A stretch of DNA of 64,000 nucleotides from Swaminathania salitolerans (GTDB lineage Bacteria > Pseudomonadota > Alphaproteobacteria > Acetobacterales > Acetobacteraceae), in assembly GCF_007988945.1 (NCBI RefSeq), contig NZ_BJVC01000002.1, forward strand, positions 664,663 through 728,662, read 5' to 3'. Made by a program: the position numbers and the translations under genes. The notes beneath the pieces were generated by a model that had not been told where the DNA came from, searched no databases, and saw nothing but the letters and a program-made list of their open reading frames with translations. Shown here in pieces: positions 30,866 to 42,015 of this stretch (position 1 is its first letter; every line of letters begins with the position of its first letter).

Positions 30866-31483
30866 TCAGTCCTTCCACCACTGGACGGGTTCCGGCTCCT
30901 GTCCGGTCGGATCGGCAAGTTCCACCCGACGCGGACGCCCGGGACCGCGTGCTCGCCGCGTTACCGCGTGGGCATCGGCCAGCGCGACATCGAGCTGACG
31001 ACGCAGCATGAGCGCCTCTTCCCTGAGCTGGGTGATCTGGATCTGGGCTTCGTGCAGGAGCTGGGCGCTTTCGCGGCCTTTCTTCTCGAGCTCCGTGACA
31101 TGAAGCTTTTCATGCATCAGATGGGTCTCGAGCGTACGCTGCTGTCCTTGCAGGTCGCTCAGCTCTCTTTGCACATCCTCGGCGCGGCGCTGTTCCAGAC
31201 GGAGGAGATTACGCAGCCGGGACAGCTCCTCACCCTGATCTTCCCCGACGGTCACCGGTGCACGCATGGCCGCCCGCGAAGGCTGGTGATGCTCGACGAC
31301 GACCTGCCCTTCCTGCACGAAACGACGACGGCGCTGATCGGATGATGGTTTCCGCTGCGTCGTTGCGGCGGATCGCTTGGCTGTACCCGATCCGAGACGC
31401 TCCAGCGCAAGACGCAGGGAATCTTCGCTGATTTCCGGGTCGGATCCTGGATCTTTTTCTGAAAAAGACAAGTTTATACCCAC
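30866..31483 (-). CDS. Coiled-coil protein with basic tail, unknown function
   Basis: I do not recognise the family. The protein has a short acidic start (SEKDPGSDPEISEDSLRLAL) and a basic stretch rich in Arg/Lys (about residues 35-60). A coiled coil of roughly 80 residues follows (EELSRLRNLLRLEQRRAEDV through LREEALMLRRQLDVAL), and the tail GRPRRVELADPTG ends in EPVQWWKD. The start is uncertain: GTG at 31483 is chosen, TTG at 31471 is possible, and the open frame reaches 31522. The Trp-Trp tail looks like a conserved docking peptide. It lies beside an AT-rich gap. A cytoplasmic structural or scaffold role is only a guess. Confidence 0.65.
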   Translation of the reverse strand: MGINLSFSEKDPGSDPEISEDSLRLALERLGSGTAKRSAATTQRKPSSDQRRRRFVQEGQVVVEHHQPSRAAMRAPVTVGEDQGEELSRLRNLLRLEQRRAEDVQRELSDLQGQQRTLETHLMHEKLHVTELEKKGRESAQLLHEAQIQITQLREEALMLRRQLDVALADAHAVTRRARGPGRPRRVELADPTGQEPEPVQWWKD

Positions 31484-31522
31484 TATTTTAAGCCTAGGCC
31501 CAAGAAAATAAACGTAATGCAA

Positions 31523-31949
31523 GTAGACAGTGCGAAACGGAAATCCCGTTTTCCATGACTGTTGATTAATTCAAAACAGCCGAGACAGCTCTTCCTTTAT
31601 CTCAACCCTCGTGGAATGTCACGCCCACACAAGCAAGACGTTAGCATGACATACTTATAAAAATGAGAGTTATACTTATGATTTCGGATGTAAAGATACA
31701 TGAAATTTACAGGATAATACTTCTCACAAAATGACATTAGAGGCTGCTTTGTTATTTTACTTGCTGAAAAAATGAGCACAGGTCATTTTATTGCCCATTA
31801 TTCACGCTTTAGAAAGCATGATTGCGCGGCCACGCTCACGCGATCTTGTAACCGGATTCGGATAGCAGCGAGGGAGACTCACGATCAGGCCTCGATCCTG
31901 AAAACAGGACATCCCGGAAAACCGCGTCATCCGGGATGCTGCCCGCGCC
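31523..31949. other. AT-rich intergenic island
   Basis: About 430 bases, strikingly AT-rich from roughly 31552 to 31830 against a GC-rich background. It contains palindromes AAACGG-N5-CCGTTT (31535-31551) and AAAATGA-N7-TCATTTT (31769-31789). One minus open frame (31597-31779, 60 codons) has no ribosome site and a composition unlike real genes here. No transposase remnant or tRNA was recognised. It could be a promoter region, a silencing target or a decayed insertion. Confidence 0.45.
31910..31938 (-). terminator. Hairpin after the adenosyltransferase gene
   Basis: CATCCCGG and CCGGGATG form an 8-pair stem about 12 bases past the minus-strand stop. A second small stem (TCCTG-AAAA-CAGGA) follows. 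Likely terminator of the DUF4142-PduO operon, though without a long T-run. Confidence 0.5.
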
Positions 31950-32492
31950 TCAGCCCGTTTGTGCGGGCTGCCACAGCACATCCGCGCGCCCCCGGTCGTT
32001 TTCATGGCGCGCGAGAACGAAGAAATAATCGGACAGGCGATTGAGGATCATGACGACCGGACCCAGACGCTCCTCCCCGATGGCGACGACGCGTCTCTCC
32101 GCGCGTCGCGTCACCGTCCGGGCCATATGCGCCCGACACGCAGCCTCCGTGCCGCCGGGAAGGACGAAGCTGGTCAGAGGAGACTGGGCCTCGCGCAGGG
32201 AAACGATCGCCCCTTCGAGCCATTCCAGTGCGTCTGCGAAACGGGCCGCATCGGCCTCGCGATCGGGCACACAGAGCAGCGCGCCCATATCGAAAAGGAG
32301 GTTCTGCACCTTCAACAGCTCGGATTGTGCGCAGGAGTGCAGCCTCACCAGTCCGACCGCTGCGTTCAGCTCGTCCAGCGTTCCCAGCGCCTCGATTTCG
32401 GCAGCGTCCTTGCGCAGGCGCGATCCGTCGGCGAGCGATGTCTCACCTCCATCCCCGCCCCGCGTCACGATCCGGTCGAGCCGAACGCTCAT
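31950..32492 (-). CDS. Cob(I)alamin adenosyltransferase, PduO type
   Basis: Makes adenosylcobalamin from corrinoid and ATP. The ATP-binding N-terminus TRGGDGGETSLADGSRL, the ALGTLDELNAAVGL segment and the C-terminal pair ARTVTRRAERRVV and LNRLSDYFFVLAR are the PduO/CobO2 signatures. 180 residues is the normal length. The ATG overlaps the stop of the DUF4142 lipoprotein gene (TGATG). No cobalamin riboswitch or B12 synthesis gene was found in the window, so this enzyme probably serves salvage or a distant pathway. Confidence 0.94.
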   Translation of the reverse strand: MSVRLDRIVTRGGDGGETSLADGSRLRKDAAEIEALGTLDELNAAVGLVRLHSCAQSELLKVQNLLFDMGALLCVPDREADAARFADALEWLEGAIVSLREAQSPLTSFVLPGGTEAACRAHMARTVTRRAERRVVAIGEERLGPVVMILNRLSDYFFVLARHENDRGRADVLWQPAQTG

Positions 32493-33052
32493 CAGCGCGC
32501 GCTCTTGCCGTATTTGCGCGTCGAAAGCTGGGGAAGCCAGCTATAGGCCGAGGAGATCGAGCGCTGATCGAGTTTCTGCATGGCCGTCGCTGCCGCTTTC
32601 ACATCGCTGTCCTTCGTCGTCGTATAGGTGGTCGTGATCACCGGCTGGACCGATTTCGCTTCCCGTTCCATGGCCTCGACATAGGCGCGATCGAAGGCGC
32701 GGCCGTGCAGCCCGGAGAGACGGTCGACGCGCTCCTGATCCTTGGCCATCAGCGTATCCGTCAGCGCCAGACCATGCTTGTCGGCGAGGCTTGCCAGGGT
32801 CTTGCGATGCGCCTCGTAATCCGTGGCGGATCTGGCCCCCAGAGCCTTCACGTCGGACGAACGCGCATGATCGTCCGCGAGCTTGGCCATCGCCGCTTCG
32901 GTCAGATCGTGCTCATTGGCCTGTTGCAGGAATGCCGCGTCAGCCGTCGAGAAGGGCGCTGCCTTGGCCGGCAGAGGCGGAAGCTTCGGGTAGTCCGGCG
33001 TGCAGGCGCACAGCAGGAGCGTTGCGGCGCCGATCATCAATCCTGTTCTCAC
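32492..33052 (-). CDS. DUF4142 lipoprotein
   Basis: A 186-residue envelope protein. The signal VRTGLMIGAATLLLCAC ends in a lipobox, so the mature form is probably lipid-anchored. The rest is a helical DUF4142 domain (FLQQANEHDLTEAAMAKLAD, ATDYEAHRKTLASLADKHGL, RAFDRAYVEAMEREAKSV). The GTG at 33052 is chosen because GAGAGAGG stands 6-8 bases upstream; the open frame to 33310 contains no conserved sequence. DUF4142 proteins are of unknown function, often stress-related. The gene is coupled to the adenosyltransferase, an unexplained pairing. Confidence 0.82.
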   Translation of the reverse strand: MRTGLMIGAATLLLCACTPDYPKLPPLPAKAAPFSTADAAFLQQANEHDLTEAAMAKLADDHARSSDVKALGARSATDYEAHRKTLASLADKHGLALTDTLMAKDQERVDRLSGLHGRAFDRAYVEAMEREAKSVQPVITTTYTTTKDSDVKAAATAMQKLDQRSISSAYSWLPQLSTRKYGKSAR

Positions 33053-33154
33053 GTGCGAACCTCTCTCTTTCTCATCATGGCCGATTGGATATAAGGACGC
33101 TGCGAGGGCTTGTCGCTCCTCGCGCTCCCGTTTCTCCGGAAGAGTGTCGCGCCC

Positions 33155-33556
33155 ATGGTGATCTGGCAACGTCTGATTCTCGGTTTCTGCGGTCTCGGCG
33201 GATGTTCTGCCGTCATGCTTGCGGCTCTGTCCGCCCATCTGCCCGAAACGGCATTCATCGCGGGCGGTCGCGCAATGCTGGGTCGGGCCGTGAGCATGCT
33301 CATATGGCATGTTCTCGCCATGATGATCATCGCCTTCGCGGCGCGCCCACGCTTCTTCTGGGTTGCCCTGCCAATGGCGGCAGGCACATTCCTGTTCGTG
33401 GTCCCGGTTTCATGCCTTGCCCTGAAGGCCACCCACAGCGCCTTTCTCGCTCCGGTCGGCGGCACGATCCTCATGCTGGCCTGGCTGGGGCTGACAGTGC
33501 TCGCGCTGCTTCCTCAGCGGCGCAGCCTCGCCCACAGGACGAGCCCGACACCCTGA
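33155..33556 (+). CDS. DUF423-like small membrane protein
   Basis: About 133 residues with four hydrophobic segments. It begins MVIWQRLILGFCGLGGCSAV and includes AVSMLIWHVLAMMIIAFAAR and FLAPVGGTILMLAWLGLTVL, which resemble the DUF423/YgdD family. The ATG at 33155 has GGAAGAG about 10 bases upstream; a TTG at 33110 adds 15 residues. Its 3-prime end overlaps the opposing gene by 43 bases. Function unknown. Confidence 0.72.
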   Translation: MVIWQRLILGFCGLGGCSAVMLAALSAHLPETAFIAGGRAMLGRAVSMLIWHVLAMMIIAFAARPRFFWVALPMAAGTFLFVVPVSCLALKATHSAFLAPVGGTILMLAWLGLTVLALLPQRRSLAHRTSPTP

Positions 33557-33858
33557 ACGACCAGCGCGAGACAGAAGCAGACCATCATGATCCCGATCAG
33601 GATCATCTGTTCGCGCCCGAGACTGCTCTGTATGCCGAACCAGTCGTAAAGCGTCTGCCAGGCCGATGTCCCGGCAAGATATTGCACGCCATGCATGAGC
33701 GGCGGCAGAGCCCGGATACAGAAAGCGAACGCCAGGGTAAGCAGCACCAGGGTCAGCGTCCGCAGGAGCGTCGCCCGGACGGTCACCTCCCCGGGAGGGA
33801 CACCGGTTGGGGTACCGGACTGGGCACCGGTTGTGTTCGATCGTTTACGCAAGGACAC
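33514..33858 (-). CDS. Small two-helix membrane protein, unknown
   Basis: A 114-residue protein that I do not recognise. An N-terminal Ser/Thr/Pro-rich segment (residues 1-30) is followed by two membrane helices (about 35-58 and 83-108) and an Arg-rich C-terminal end. The start is GTG at 33858 with GGAGAGG five bases upstream; the open frame continues to 33987 without support. The 3-prime end overlaps the convergent DUF423-like gene by 43 bases. It is divergent from the thioredoxin-like gene. Confidence 0.62.
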   Translation of the reverse strand: MSLRKRSNTTGAQSGTPTGVPPGEVTVRATLLRTLTLVLLTLAFAFCIRALPPLMHGVQYLAGTSAWQTLYDWFGIQSSLGREQMILIGIMMVCFCLALVVQGVGLVLWARLRR

Positions 33859-34004
33859 CTTATCCTCTCCGGTCTTTCCTTCGGATGGGAAATATTTCAT
33901 ACTCTGACAGACTTTGGAACATCCGCCATTATCCTGCCTGCGCGCGCGCCCGCGCTGACCGATTTCCGCCCCCCCCGAATTCCACACCCGGAAAGGCCCC
34001 TATC

Positions 34005-34538
34005 GTGCTGCATCGCAAACTCGGCATCCTGGCTTCGCTCGGTATCGCACTCTCGGGCATGACTTCCCTCGCTGGCGCGGCACCCGCCGGGGACAATCCT
34101 CCTTCGCCCCCCGTTCTGGACAGCGACACGAGCATCGCACCGGCCAGGGACGTTTATCCTGACGTCGCTCTCGCTAAGACACAGGTTTCGGAAGCCTTCA
34201 AAACCGCGGCGCAATCCCATCGCAAGGTGCTGCTCGATTTCGGCGGGAACTGGTGCCCTGACTGCCGTATGCTGGCAGGCGTCTTCAACCAGCCTTCGGT
34301 CAACCAGTGGCTGGAGTCGCAATTCGTCATCGTCCCGGTCAATGTCGGGCATATCGACCGGAATCTCGATCTTGCCAGACAATACGGCGTGACGATCACC
34401 GAAGTGCCTACGGTGCTGATCGTCACGGCGGGCGGCAAGTTGCTGAATCCGGATGGCACCACCACACTGGGTCACGCCCGTGCCATGTCGCCCCAGGCCG
34501 TGCTGACGCTGCTGGATCAGTGGAATCGCCGGAACTAG
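34005..34538 (+). CDS. Periplasmic thioredoxin-like protein
   Basis: A 177-residue secreted thioredoxin-fold protein. A signal peptide (to about residue 28, LAGAAPAG) is followed by a short linker, then VLLDFGGNWCPDCRMLAGVF with a C-P-D-C redox site and the cis-Pro loop EVPTVLIV. The CPDC active site differs from the CGPC of cytoplasmic thioredoxin. The start is GTG, with GGAAAGG eight bases upstream. The partner reductase is not in the neighbourhood. A thiol-reducing or disulphide-handling role in the envelope is likely. Confidence 0.85.
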   Translation: MLHRKLGILASLGIALSGMTSLAGAAPAGDNPPSPPVLDSDTSIAPARDVYPDVALAKTQVSEAFKTAAQSHRKVLLDFGGNWCPDCRMLAGVFNQPSVNQWLESQFVIVPVNVGHIDRNLDLARQYGVTITEVPTVLIVTAGGKLLNPDGTTTLGHARAMSPQAVLTLLDQWNRRN

Positions 34539-34610
34539 AACCGCCAGAGCCCTGCCGGGAACGCGCGGGCCTATACCGTTCCCCCGAACAGGGCGCTGAA
34601 ACCGGCGATA

Positions 34611-34630
34611 CGCTCCCCCCGGCCGGAGCG
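34611..34630. terminator. Hairpin between convergent genes
   Basis: CGCTCC and GGAGCG pair around an 8-base loop midway between the thioredoxin-like and oligopeptidase genes, which face each other. Probable bidirectional terminator. Confidence 0.45.
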
Positions 34631-34669
34631 AAATCCGTCCCGTCCGGGAGATGAGGCGGGCGGCGGGGC

Positions 34670-36352
34670 TCAGCTCATCAGGATCTGCTCGGCCTCATCG
34701 ACGCTCTCGGCCAGTGCGCCCTCGGCGAACGGCACCGTAAGCCCGGCCTCCTCGACCAGACGACAGAACGGGCGGCTTCCTCCTGCCGCGCAGAGAGACC
34801 GGTAGATATCCATCGCACGCGGCGCGTCGACCTGACCGATCAGCCAGAGTTGCAGGGCGACGCACAGAGCCAGCGTATAGTCGATGTAATAGAACGGCGC
34901 CTCATAGATGTGACGCTGGGCCTGCCAGCGCGCCCCCCGGGCGGGATAGGACAGATCGCCCCAGTCACGCCAGGGCATGTAATGCCGCTCCAGACGCTGC
35001 CAGGTCGCGTGGCGCTCCGCCGGGCTCATATCGGGCCGTGCATAGATCTCGTGCTGGAAGTGATCCACGCACGCGCCATATGGCAGAAAGCACAGGCTCT
35101 CCGTCAGATGCAGCCTGCGATACCGATCGGCTCCCCCCTCCTCGACGAGCCCGTCGATTTCGGGCCAAGAGAGGAATTCGAGACCCATCGAGTGGATCTC
35201 GGCCGCTTCCATGGTCGGCCACAAACTGTCGAAGGCCGGAAGATCGCGGCTTTTCCAGTTCTGGTATGCGTGACCCATTTCATGGGTAAAGACGCCGATA
35301 TCCCCGTGAGTGCCATTGAAATTCGCGAAGATGAACGGGGTGCCGTTCGACGGGAAGGACGTGCAGAATCCGCCATCGGCCTTGCCCGGGCGGTTCTCGA
35401 GATCGAGATACCGTCCTTGCACCATCGCGTCGAAAAAGGCAGCCAGCTCGCCGGTCTCATCGAGCTTCGCAAACATCTCGGCCGCACGCGCGAGCATGAC
35501 CGGGACGTTCCCGGCAGGCGCCGGATTTCCGGCAGGATCGACAAGCGCCTCGTCCCATGCCTTCACGCGGTCCCATCCCATCTCGAGCTGGCGCCTCTGG
35601 AGCAGGGCCTGCACGAGCGGCGTGACATGGGTTGCAATCTGCTCGCGAAAGCCCGCCACATCACGCGGGGTATAATCCGTCCGGCGCATCCGCCGGTAGC
35701 CGAGCTCGGTATAGGACGAGAAGCCGAGCGTACGGGCCATCTCGGTGCGCAGGCGGACGAGAGCATCGAATATGCCATCGAGCGCCGCACTTTGGGATTC
35801 GTAGAACTCCCAGCGCGCCGCATCCGCGTCATGACGGGTCTGACGATCGGGCTCCTGCTGGAAAGGCTCCAGCCCCGAGAGGTTGTATATGGCCCCGCGA
35901 AACGGAATTTCGGCTTTCGCCAGAAGCGCCGTGTATTCGGAACACAGACGGGCTTCTTCCGCCAGAAGCGGTTCGATCCGGTCATCGAACGTCGTGATGT
36001 CGGTATCCCATAACGCCAGCACATAGGCGTCGATATATCGGGCGGCCTGGTCTCTCCGTTCGAGAAAGCGACGCTTGACCCCGGTCTCCAGACCGGTGAC
36101 GAAAGGGGTCAGCCGGTCGGCAAGATCGCGTGCGGCGATATATCCGGGGTGTTTCGTGTCCTGCGAGAAACGCAGCCCCGCCAGCGAGGCCCAGGATTCA
36201 TAGGCGCGCCGCTGACGATCGAACAGATCGAGCGCCTGGGGAAGATCGTCGGCGTCTATCGCGGCATGAATGGCGGCGTACTCCGCCTCGAGCGCATCGC
36301 GCTCCGGCGTCGGGAAATCGAGCGTCCGGAAATCGGGAAAGGATGTGATCAT
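34670..36352 (-). CDS. Oligoendopeptidase F-type metallopeptidase (M3)
   Basis: Cytoplasmic zinc peptidase of the M3 family that degrades peptides. The zinc motif HEMGH is at residues 357-361 in GVFTHEMGHAYQNW, and the third ligand Glu lies in MEAAEIHSMGLEFLSWPE about 25 residues on. The helical N-terminal lobe and the C-terminal YYIDYTLALCVALQLWLI segment match the PepF/M3B branch. 560 residues is normal and there is no signal peptide. It is transcribed alone; the aminotransferase genes upstream are on the same strand with a short gap. Confidence 0.93.
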   Translation of the reverse strand: MITSFPDFRTLDFPTPERDALEAEYAAIHAAIDADDLPQALDLFDRQRRAYESWASLAGLRFSQDTKHPGYIAARDLADRLTPFVTGLETGVKRRFLERRDQAARYIDAYVLALWDTDITTFDDRIEPLLAEEARLCSEYTALLAKAEIPFRGAIYNLSGLEPFQQEPDRQTRHDADAARWEFYESQSAALDGIFDALVRLRTEMARTLGFSSYTELGYRRMRRTDYTPRDVAGFREQIATHVTPLVQALLQRRQLEMGWDRVKAWDEALVDPAGNPAPAGNVPVMLARAAEMFAKLDETGELAAFFDAMVQGRYLDLENRPGKADGGFCTSFPSNGTPFIFANFNGTHGDIGVFTHEMGHAYQNWKSRDLPAFDSLWPTMEAAEIHSMGLEFLSWPEIDGLVEEGGADRYRRLHLTESLCFLPYGACVDHFQHEIYARPDMSPAERHATWQRLERHYMPWRDWGDLSYPARGARWQAQRHIYEAPFYYIDYTLALCVALQLWLIGQVDAPRAMDIYRSLCAAGGSRPFCRLVEEAGLTVPFAEGALAESVDEAEQILMS

Positions 36353-36388
36353 GCCCGCATGGTCGCATCCCGCGCGGGAGGCGTAAAG

Positions 36389-37594
36389 TCAGCGGAGCGC
36401 CGAGAGGAACCGCTCCAGACGCGTACAGGCCTCCGCAAGGATCTCATCCGATGCCGCGAAGGAGAGCCGCAGGTGACCGGGCTGCCCGAAAGCGCTTCCG
36501 GGCACGACACTCACATGCGCTTCCTCGAGCAAGGCTTCTGCGAAATCCCGATCGCTCGCCAGACTGCGCCCCGCAGCGCTTTGCTTCCCCAGCGCCGCCG
36601 CAATGCCGGGAAAGGCGTAGAAGGCACCGTCCGGCATCGCACAGCTCACATAATCCATGGCCCTGAGCGCCGGAACGACGATATCCCGCCGCCGCCTATA
36701 GGTCTCGCGCATCGCATCGCGTTGCGCGACCGGGGAGGACAATGCCGCAACGGCACCGGCCTGAGCGAGGGTGCATACGCCCGAGGTCGCATTGCTCTGG
36801 ATGCTGGTCATGGCCGCAATGAGCGGTCGTGCGCCGCCGCAGAACCCGACGCGCCATCCCGTCATCGCATAAGCCTTGGCCATACCGTTGATCGTCAGGA
36901 TACGGTCCCTGAGATCCGGAGCGACCGACGCCAGAGAGACATGAGCGCGCCCGTCGAAGGTCAGATGCTCGTAGATCTCATCGGCCATGACGAGCACATG
37001 CGGCGCATCGCGCAAAACGGCAGCAATCGCCTCGAGATCGTCGCGCTCGAGAATGGCACCGCTCGGATTATTGGGGAAATTGAGCACGAGCCAACGCGTG
37101 CGCGGCGAGATCGCGGCACGAAGCGCCTCGGCCTTCAGGCGGAATCGCTCGCTTTCCCGGCAAGGCACCGGCACCGTGACGCCCCCCATCATCTGCGCGA
37201 TGATGGGATAGCTCACCCAGTAGGGCACGGGCACGATCACCTCGTCACCCGGGTCTATGGTCGCGGCAAAAGCGTTGTAGATGAGCTGCTTGCCGCCATT
37301 GCCGATCAGGATTTCCTCAGGCGCGTAGCTCAGCCCGTTTTCATCGAGAAACTTCCGGGCAACCGCCGCCTTGAGCGCGGGCTGACCGCCGACGGGCGGA
37401 TATTTCGTATCGCCACGCAACCCGGCCTGACAGGCCGCCTCCACCGCCTCGGGCGGGGAGGGAAAATCGGGCTCGCCCAGTGCCAGCGAGATCACGTCGA
37501 TTCCGGCAGCGCGCAGAGCGCGCGCCTTGGCAGACATGGCAATGGTCGCAGGCTGCGGCAGGCCCTGCAGGCGCTGCGCGAGACGCAGATCCAT
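36389..37594 (-). CDS. Aspartate aminotransferase-like enzyme, second tandem copy
   Basis: Class I PLP aminotransferase of 401 residues (AspC/AAT-I group). The PLP lysine is in [16 protein letters not shown]; other fold signatures are SLALGEPDFPSPP, NGGKQLIYNAF, NFPNNPSGAI and GAFYAFPGI. It starts four bases after the stop of its paralogue, to which it is clearly homologous throughout. The first copy has [11 protein letters not shown] where this one has LNFPNNPSGAI, a difference near the PLP/substrate site. One copy may serve aspartate and the other an aromatic or branched amino acid; this is not resolvable by eye. Confidence 0.92.
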   Translation of the reverse strand: MDLRLAQRLQGLPQPATIAMSAKARALRAAGIDVISLALGEPDFPSPPEAVEAACQAGLRGDTKYPPVGGQPALKAAVARKFLDENGLSYAPEEILIGNGGKQLIYNAFAATIDPGDEVIVPVPYWVSYPIIAQMMGGVTVPVPCRESERFRLKAEALRAAISPRTRWLVLNFPNNPSGAILERDDLEAIAAVLRDAPHVLVMADEIYEHLTFDGRAHVSLASVAPDLRDRILTINGMAKAYAMTGWRVGFCGGARPLIAAMTSIQSNATSGVCTLAQAGAVAALSSPVAQRDAMRETYRRRRDIVVPALRAMDYVSCAMPDGAFYAFPGIAAALGKQSAAGRSLASDRDFAEALLEEAHVSVVPGSAFGQPGHLRLSFAASDEILAEACTRLERFLSALR

Positions 37595-37598
37595 CGCC

Positions 37599-39924
<2,326 letters not shown>

Positions 39925-39928
<4 letters not shown>

Positions 39929-40560
39929 GAGGCATCCTCCATCACGATATTGGGTCTCCAGCTTTCTTCCAGGGCACGCTTGCGCTCGAAACCGGCAATT
40001 GCCGTTTCATGCTGAAGGGTCTGACCGATATCGTCCAGCCCCTCGATCAGCATATGCTTGCGGAAGCCATCGACCTCGAACGCCACGCTCGAGCCATCCG
40101 GCCGATGGATGCACTGGGCCTGAAGATCGACCGTAAGGCGGGCATTGCTCCCGAGAGCTGCGTCTTCCATGAGTGCCTCGCAGATCTCGCGCGGCAGTCT
40201 TATCGGCAGGATGCCGTTCTTGAAGCAGTTATTGAAGAAGATATCGGCAAAGCTCGGCGCGATCACGCAGCGGATTCCGAAATCCAGCAGCGCCCAGGGC
40301 GCATGTTCACGAGAGGAACCGCAGCCGAAATTGTCGAGCGTGACGAGGATCTCGGCATGACGATAGGGTTCGCGGTTCAGGACGAAATCGGGGTTTTCGG
40401 AGCCATCGTCGTTATAACGCTGCGCGGCAAAGGCATTCTTGCCGAGGCCGCTACGCTGGATGGTCTTGAGAAAACGCGCCGGAATGATCTGGTCGGTGTC
40501 GATATTCTCGGCGGGCATGGGGGCTGCCACAGCCGTGAGGGTCGTGAACCTGTCCATCAT
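39925..40560 (-). CDS. leuD: 3-isopropylmalate dehydratase small subunit
   Basis: Small subunit of the aconitase-like isomerase. [20 protein letters not shown], the swivel-domain [20 protein letters not shown] and [18 protein letters not shown] are diagnostic. Two adjacent ATG codons are possible; the first, at 40560, gives 211 residues and has GGGAG five bases upstream within the end of leuC. The frame stays open to 40755 inside leuC, but that part is not credible. Overlaps at both ends tie it to leuC and leuB. Confidence 0.96.
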
Positions 40561-41957
40561 ACCATCTCCCGTACATCGACAAAGCAGCCGGACACCGCCG
40601 CGGCTGCCGCCATGGCTGGCGAGCACAGATGCGTGCGCCCCCCGGGTCCCTGACGCCCCTCGAAATTGCGGTTCGAGGTCGAGGCGCAGCGCTGGCCCGC
40701 GGTCAGCCTGTCCGGGTTCATGCCCAGACACATCGAGCATCCGGCCTCGCGCCATTCAAACCCGGCTTCAACGAAGATCCGGTCCAGCCCCTCGGCCTCG
40801 GCGGCCGCCTTCACATGGCCCGATCCCGGCACGACCATGGCGCGTACGCCCGGTGCCACATGACGGCCTCTGGCAATGGCGGCAGCGGAACGAAGATCCT
40901 CGATGCGGCTGTTGGTGCAGGAGCCGATGAAGGCCACGTCGATCCGGGTCCCGGCGATCTTCTGACCGGCTTCGAGACCCATGTAATCGAGCATGCGCTG
41001 TACCTGACGCGCCCGGGCGGGGTCGCTGAATCCCGCGGGGTCGGGCACGACGCCATCGATGCCGATCACGTCTTCGGGGCTCGTGCCCCAGGTCAGACTG
41101 GGCTGGATCGAGGCGGCATCGAGCGTGACTTCCGTGTCGAACACGGCATCGTCATCGGTTGCCAGCGTACGCCAATAGGCGCAGGCCTTTTCGAAATCAT
41201 CGCCCTTGGGGGCGAAGCGGCGGCCCTCGATATAGGCGAAGGTTGTCTCGTCGGGCGCGATCAGCCCGGCGCGCGCACCGGCTTCGATAGACATGTTGCA
41301 CAGCGTCATGCGTCCTGCCATGTCGAGCGCGCGAATGGCGTCTCCGGCAAATTCCATCACGTGACCGGTGCCGCCGGCGGTGCCGATCTTGCCGATGATC
41401 GCCAGCATGATGTCTTTTGCCGTCACGCCGGGACCGACCTGGCCAGACACCGTGATGCGCATGTTTCTGGCAGGCTTCTGCAGCAGGGTCTGGGTCGCCA
41501 TGACATGCTCGACCTCGGAGGTCCCGATACCGAAGGCCAGAGCCCCCATGGCACCATGGGTCGAGGTATGGCTGTCGCCACAGACGATCGTCATGCCGGG
41601 AAGGGAAATGCCCTGTTCGGGCCCCACCACATGCACGATTCCCTGGTCTTTCGAGCGCAGCCTGAAATAGGGGACGCCGAATTCGGCGACGTTCTTTTCC
41701 AGCGTTTCGATCTGGAGCCGGGATTCCGGCTCCTCGATCGGCAGCGAGCGGTCCGAGGTCGGCACGTTGTGATCGACCACGGCAACCGTCGCATCCGGGC
41801 GGCGCAGGCGACGCCCGGACATCCTCAGGCCTTCGAAGGCCTGGGGACTCGTCACCTCATGAAGAAGGTGCCGGTCTATGTAGAGAATACAGGTGCCGTC
41901 CGGGAGGCGTTCGACCACATGGTCATCCCAGATCTTATCGAACAATGTTCGCGCCAC
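40557..41957 (-). CDS. leuC: 3-isopropylmalate dehydratase large subunit
   Basis: Fe-S catalytic subunit of isopropylmalate isomerase. Cluster cysteines are in [18 protein letters not shown] and [13 protein letters not shown]. Substrate and fold motifs include [29 protein letters not shown] and the [13 protein letters not shown] start. The start is GTG at 41957 with AAAGGAG about six bases upstream, giving 466 residues; an open frame to 42143 runs into rplS and is rejected. It begins only about 60 bases after rplS on the same strand. Confidence 0.97.
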   Translation of the reverse strand: MARTLFDKIWDDHVVERLPDGTCILYIDRHLLHEVTSPQAFEGLRMSGRRLRRPDATVAVVDHNVPTSDRSLPIEEPESRLQIETLEKNVAEFGVPYFRLRSKDQGIVHVVGPEQGISLPGMTIVCGDSHTSTHGAMGALAFGIGTSEVEHVMATQTLLQKPARNMRITVSGQVGPGVTAKDIMLAIIGKIGTAGGTGHVMEFAGDAIRALDMAGRMTLCNMSIEAGARAGLIAPDETTFAYIEGRRFAPKGDDFEKACAYWRTLATDDDAVFDTEVTLDAASIQPSLTWGTSPEDVIGIDGVVPDPAGFSDPARARQVQRMLDYMGLEAGQKIAGTRIDVAFIGSCTNSRIEDLRSAAAIARGRHVAPGVRAMVVPGSGHVKAAAEAEGLDRIFVEAGFEWREAGCSMCLGMNPDRLTAGQRCASTSNRNFEGRQGPGGRTHLCSPAMAAAAAVSGCFVDVREMV

Positions 41958-42015
41958 CTTACTCTCCTTTGTCTTGACTACCTGTCTGCGAAACGGTCGG
42001 ACTGCCCTGACAGAG

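Noticed and set aside
31597..31779. 60-codon minus frame in the AT-rich island
   Set aside because: Composition differs from all real genes here and no ribosome site or conserved motif is seen; kept only as part of the island observation.
31769..31789. AAAATGA-N7-TCATTTT as a terminator
   Set aside because: The stem is all A/T-rich and weak, and a stronger stem lies nearer the adenosyltransferase stop; noted only within the AT-rich island.
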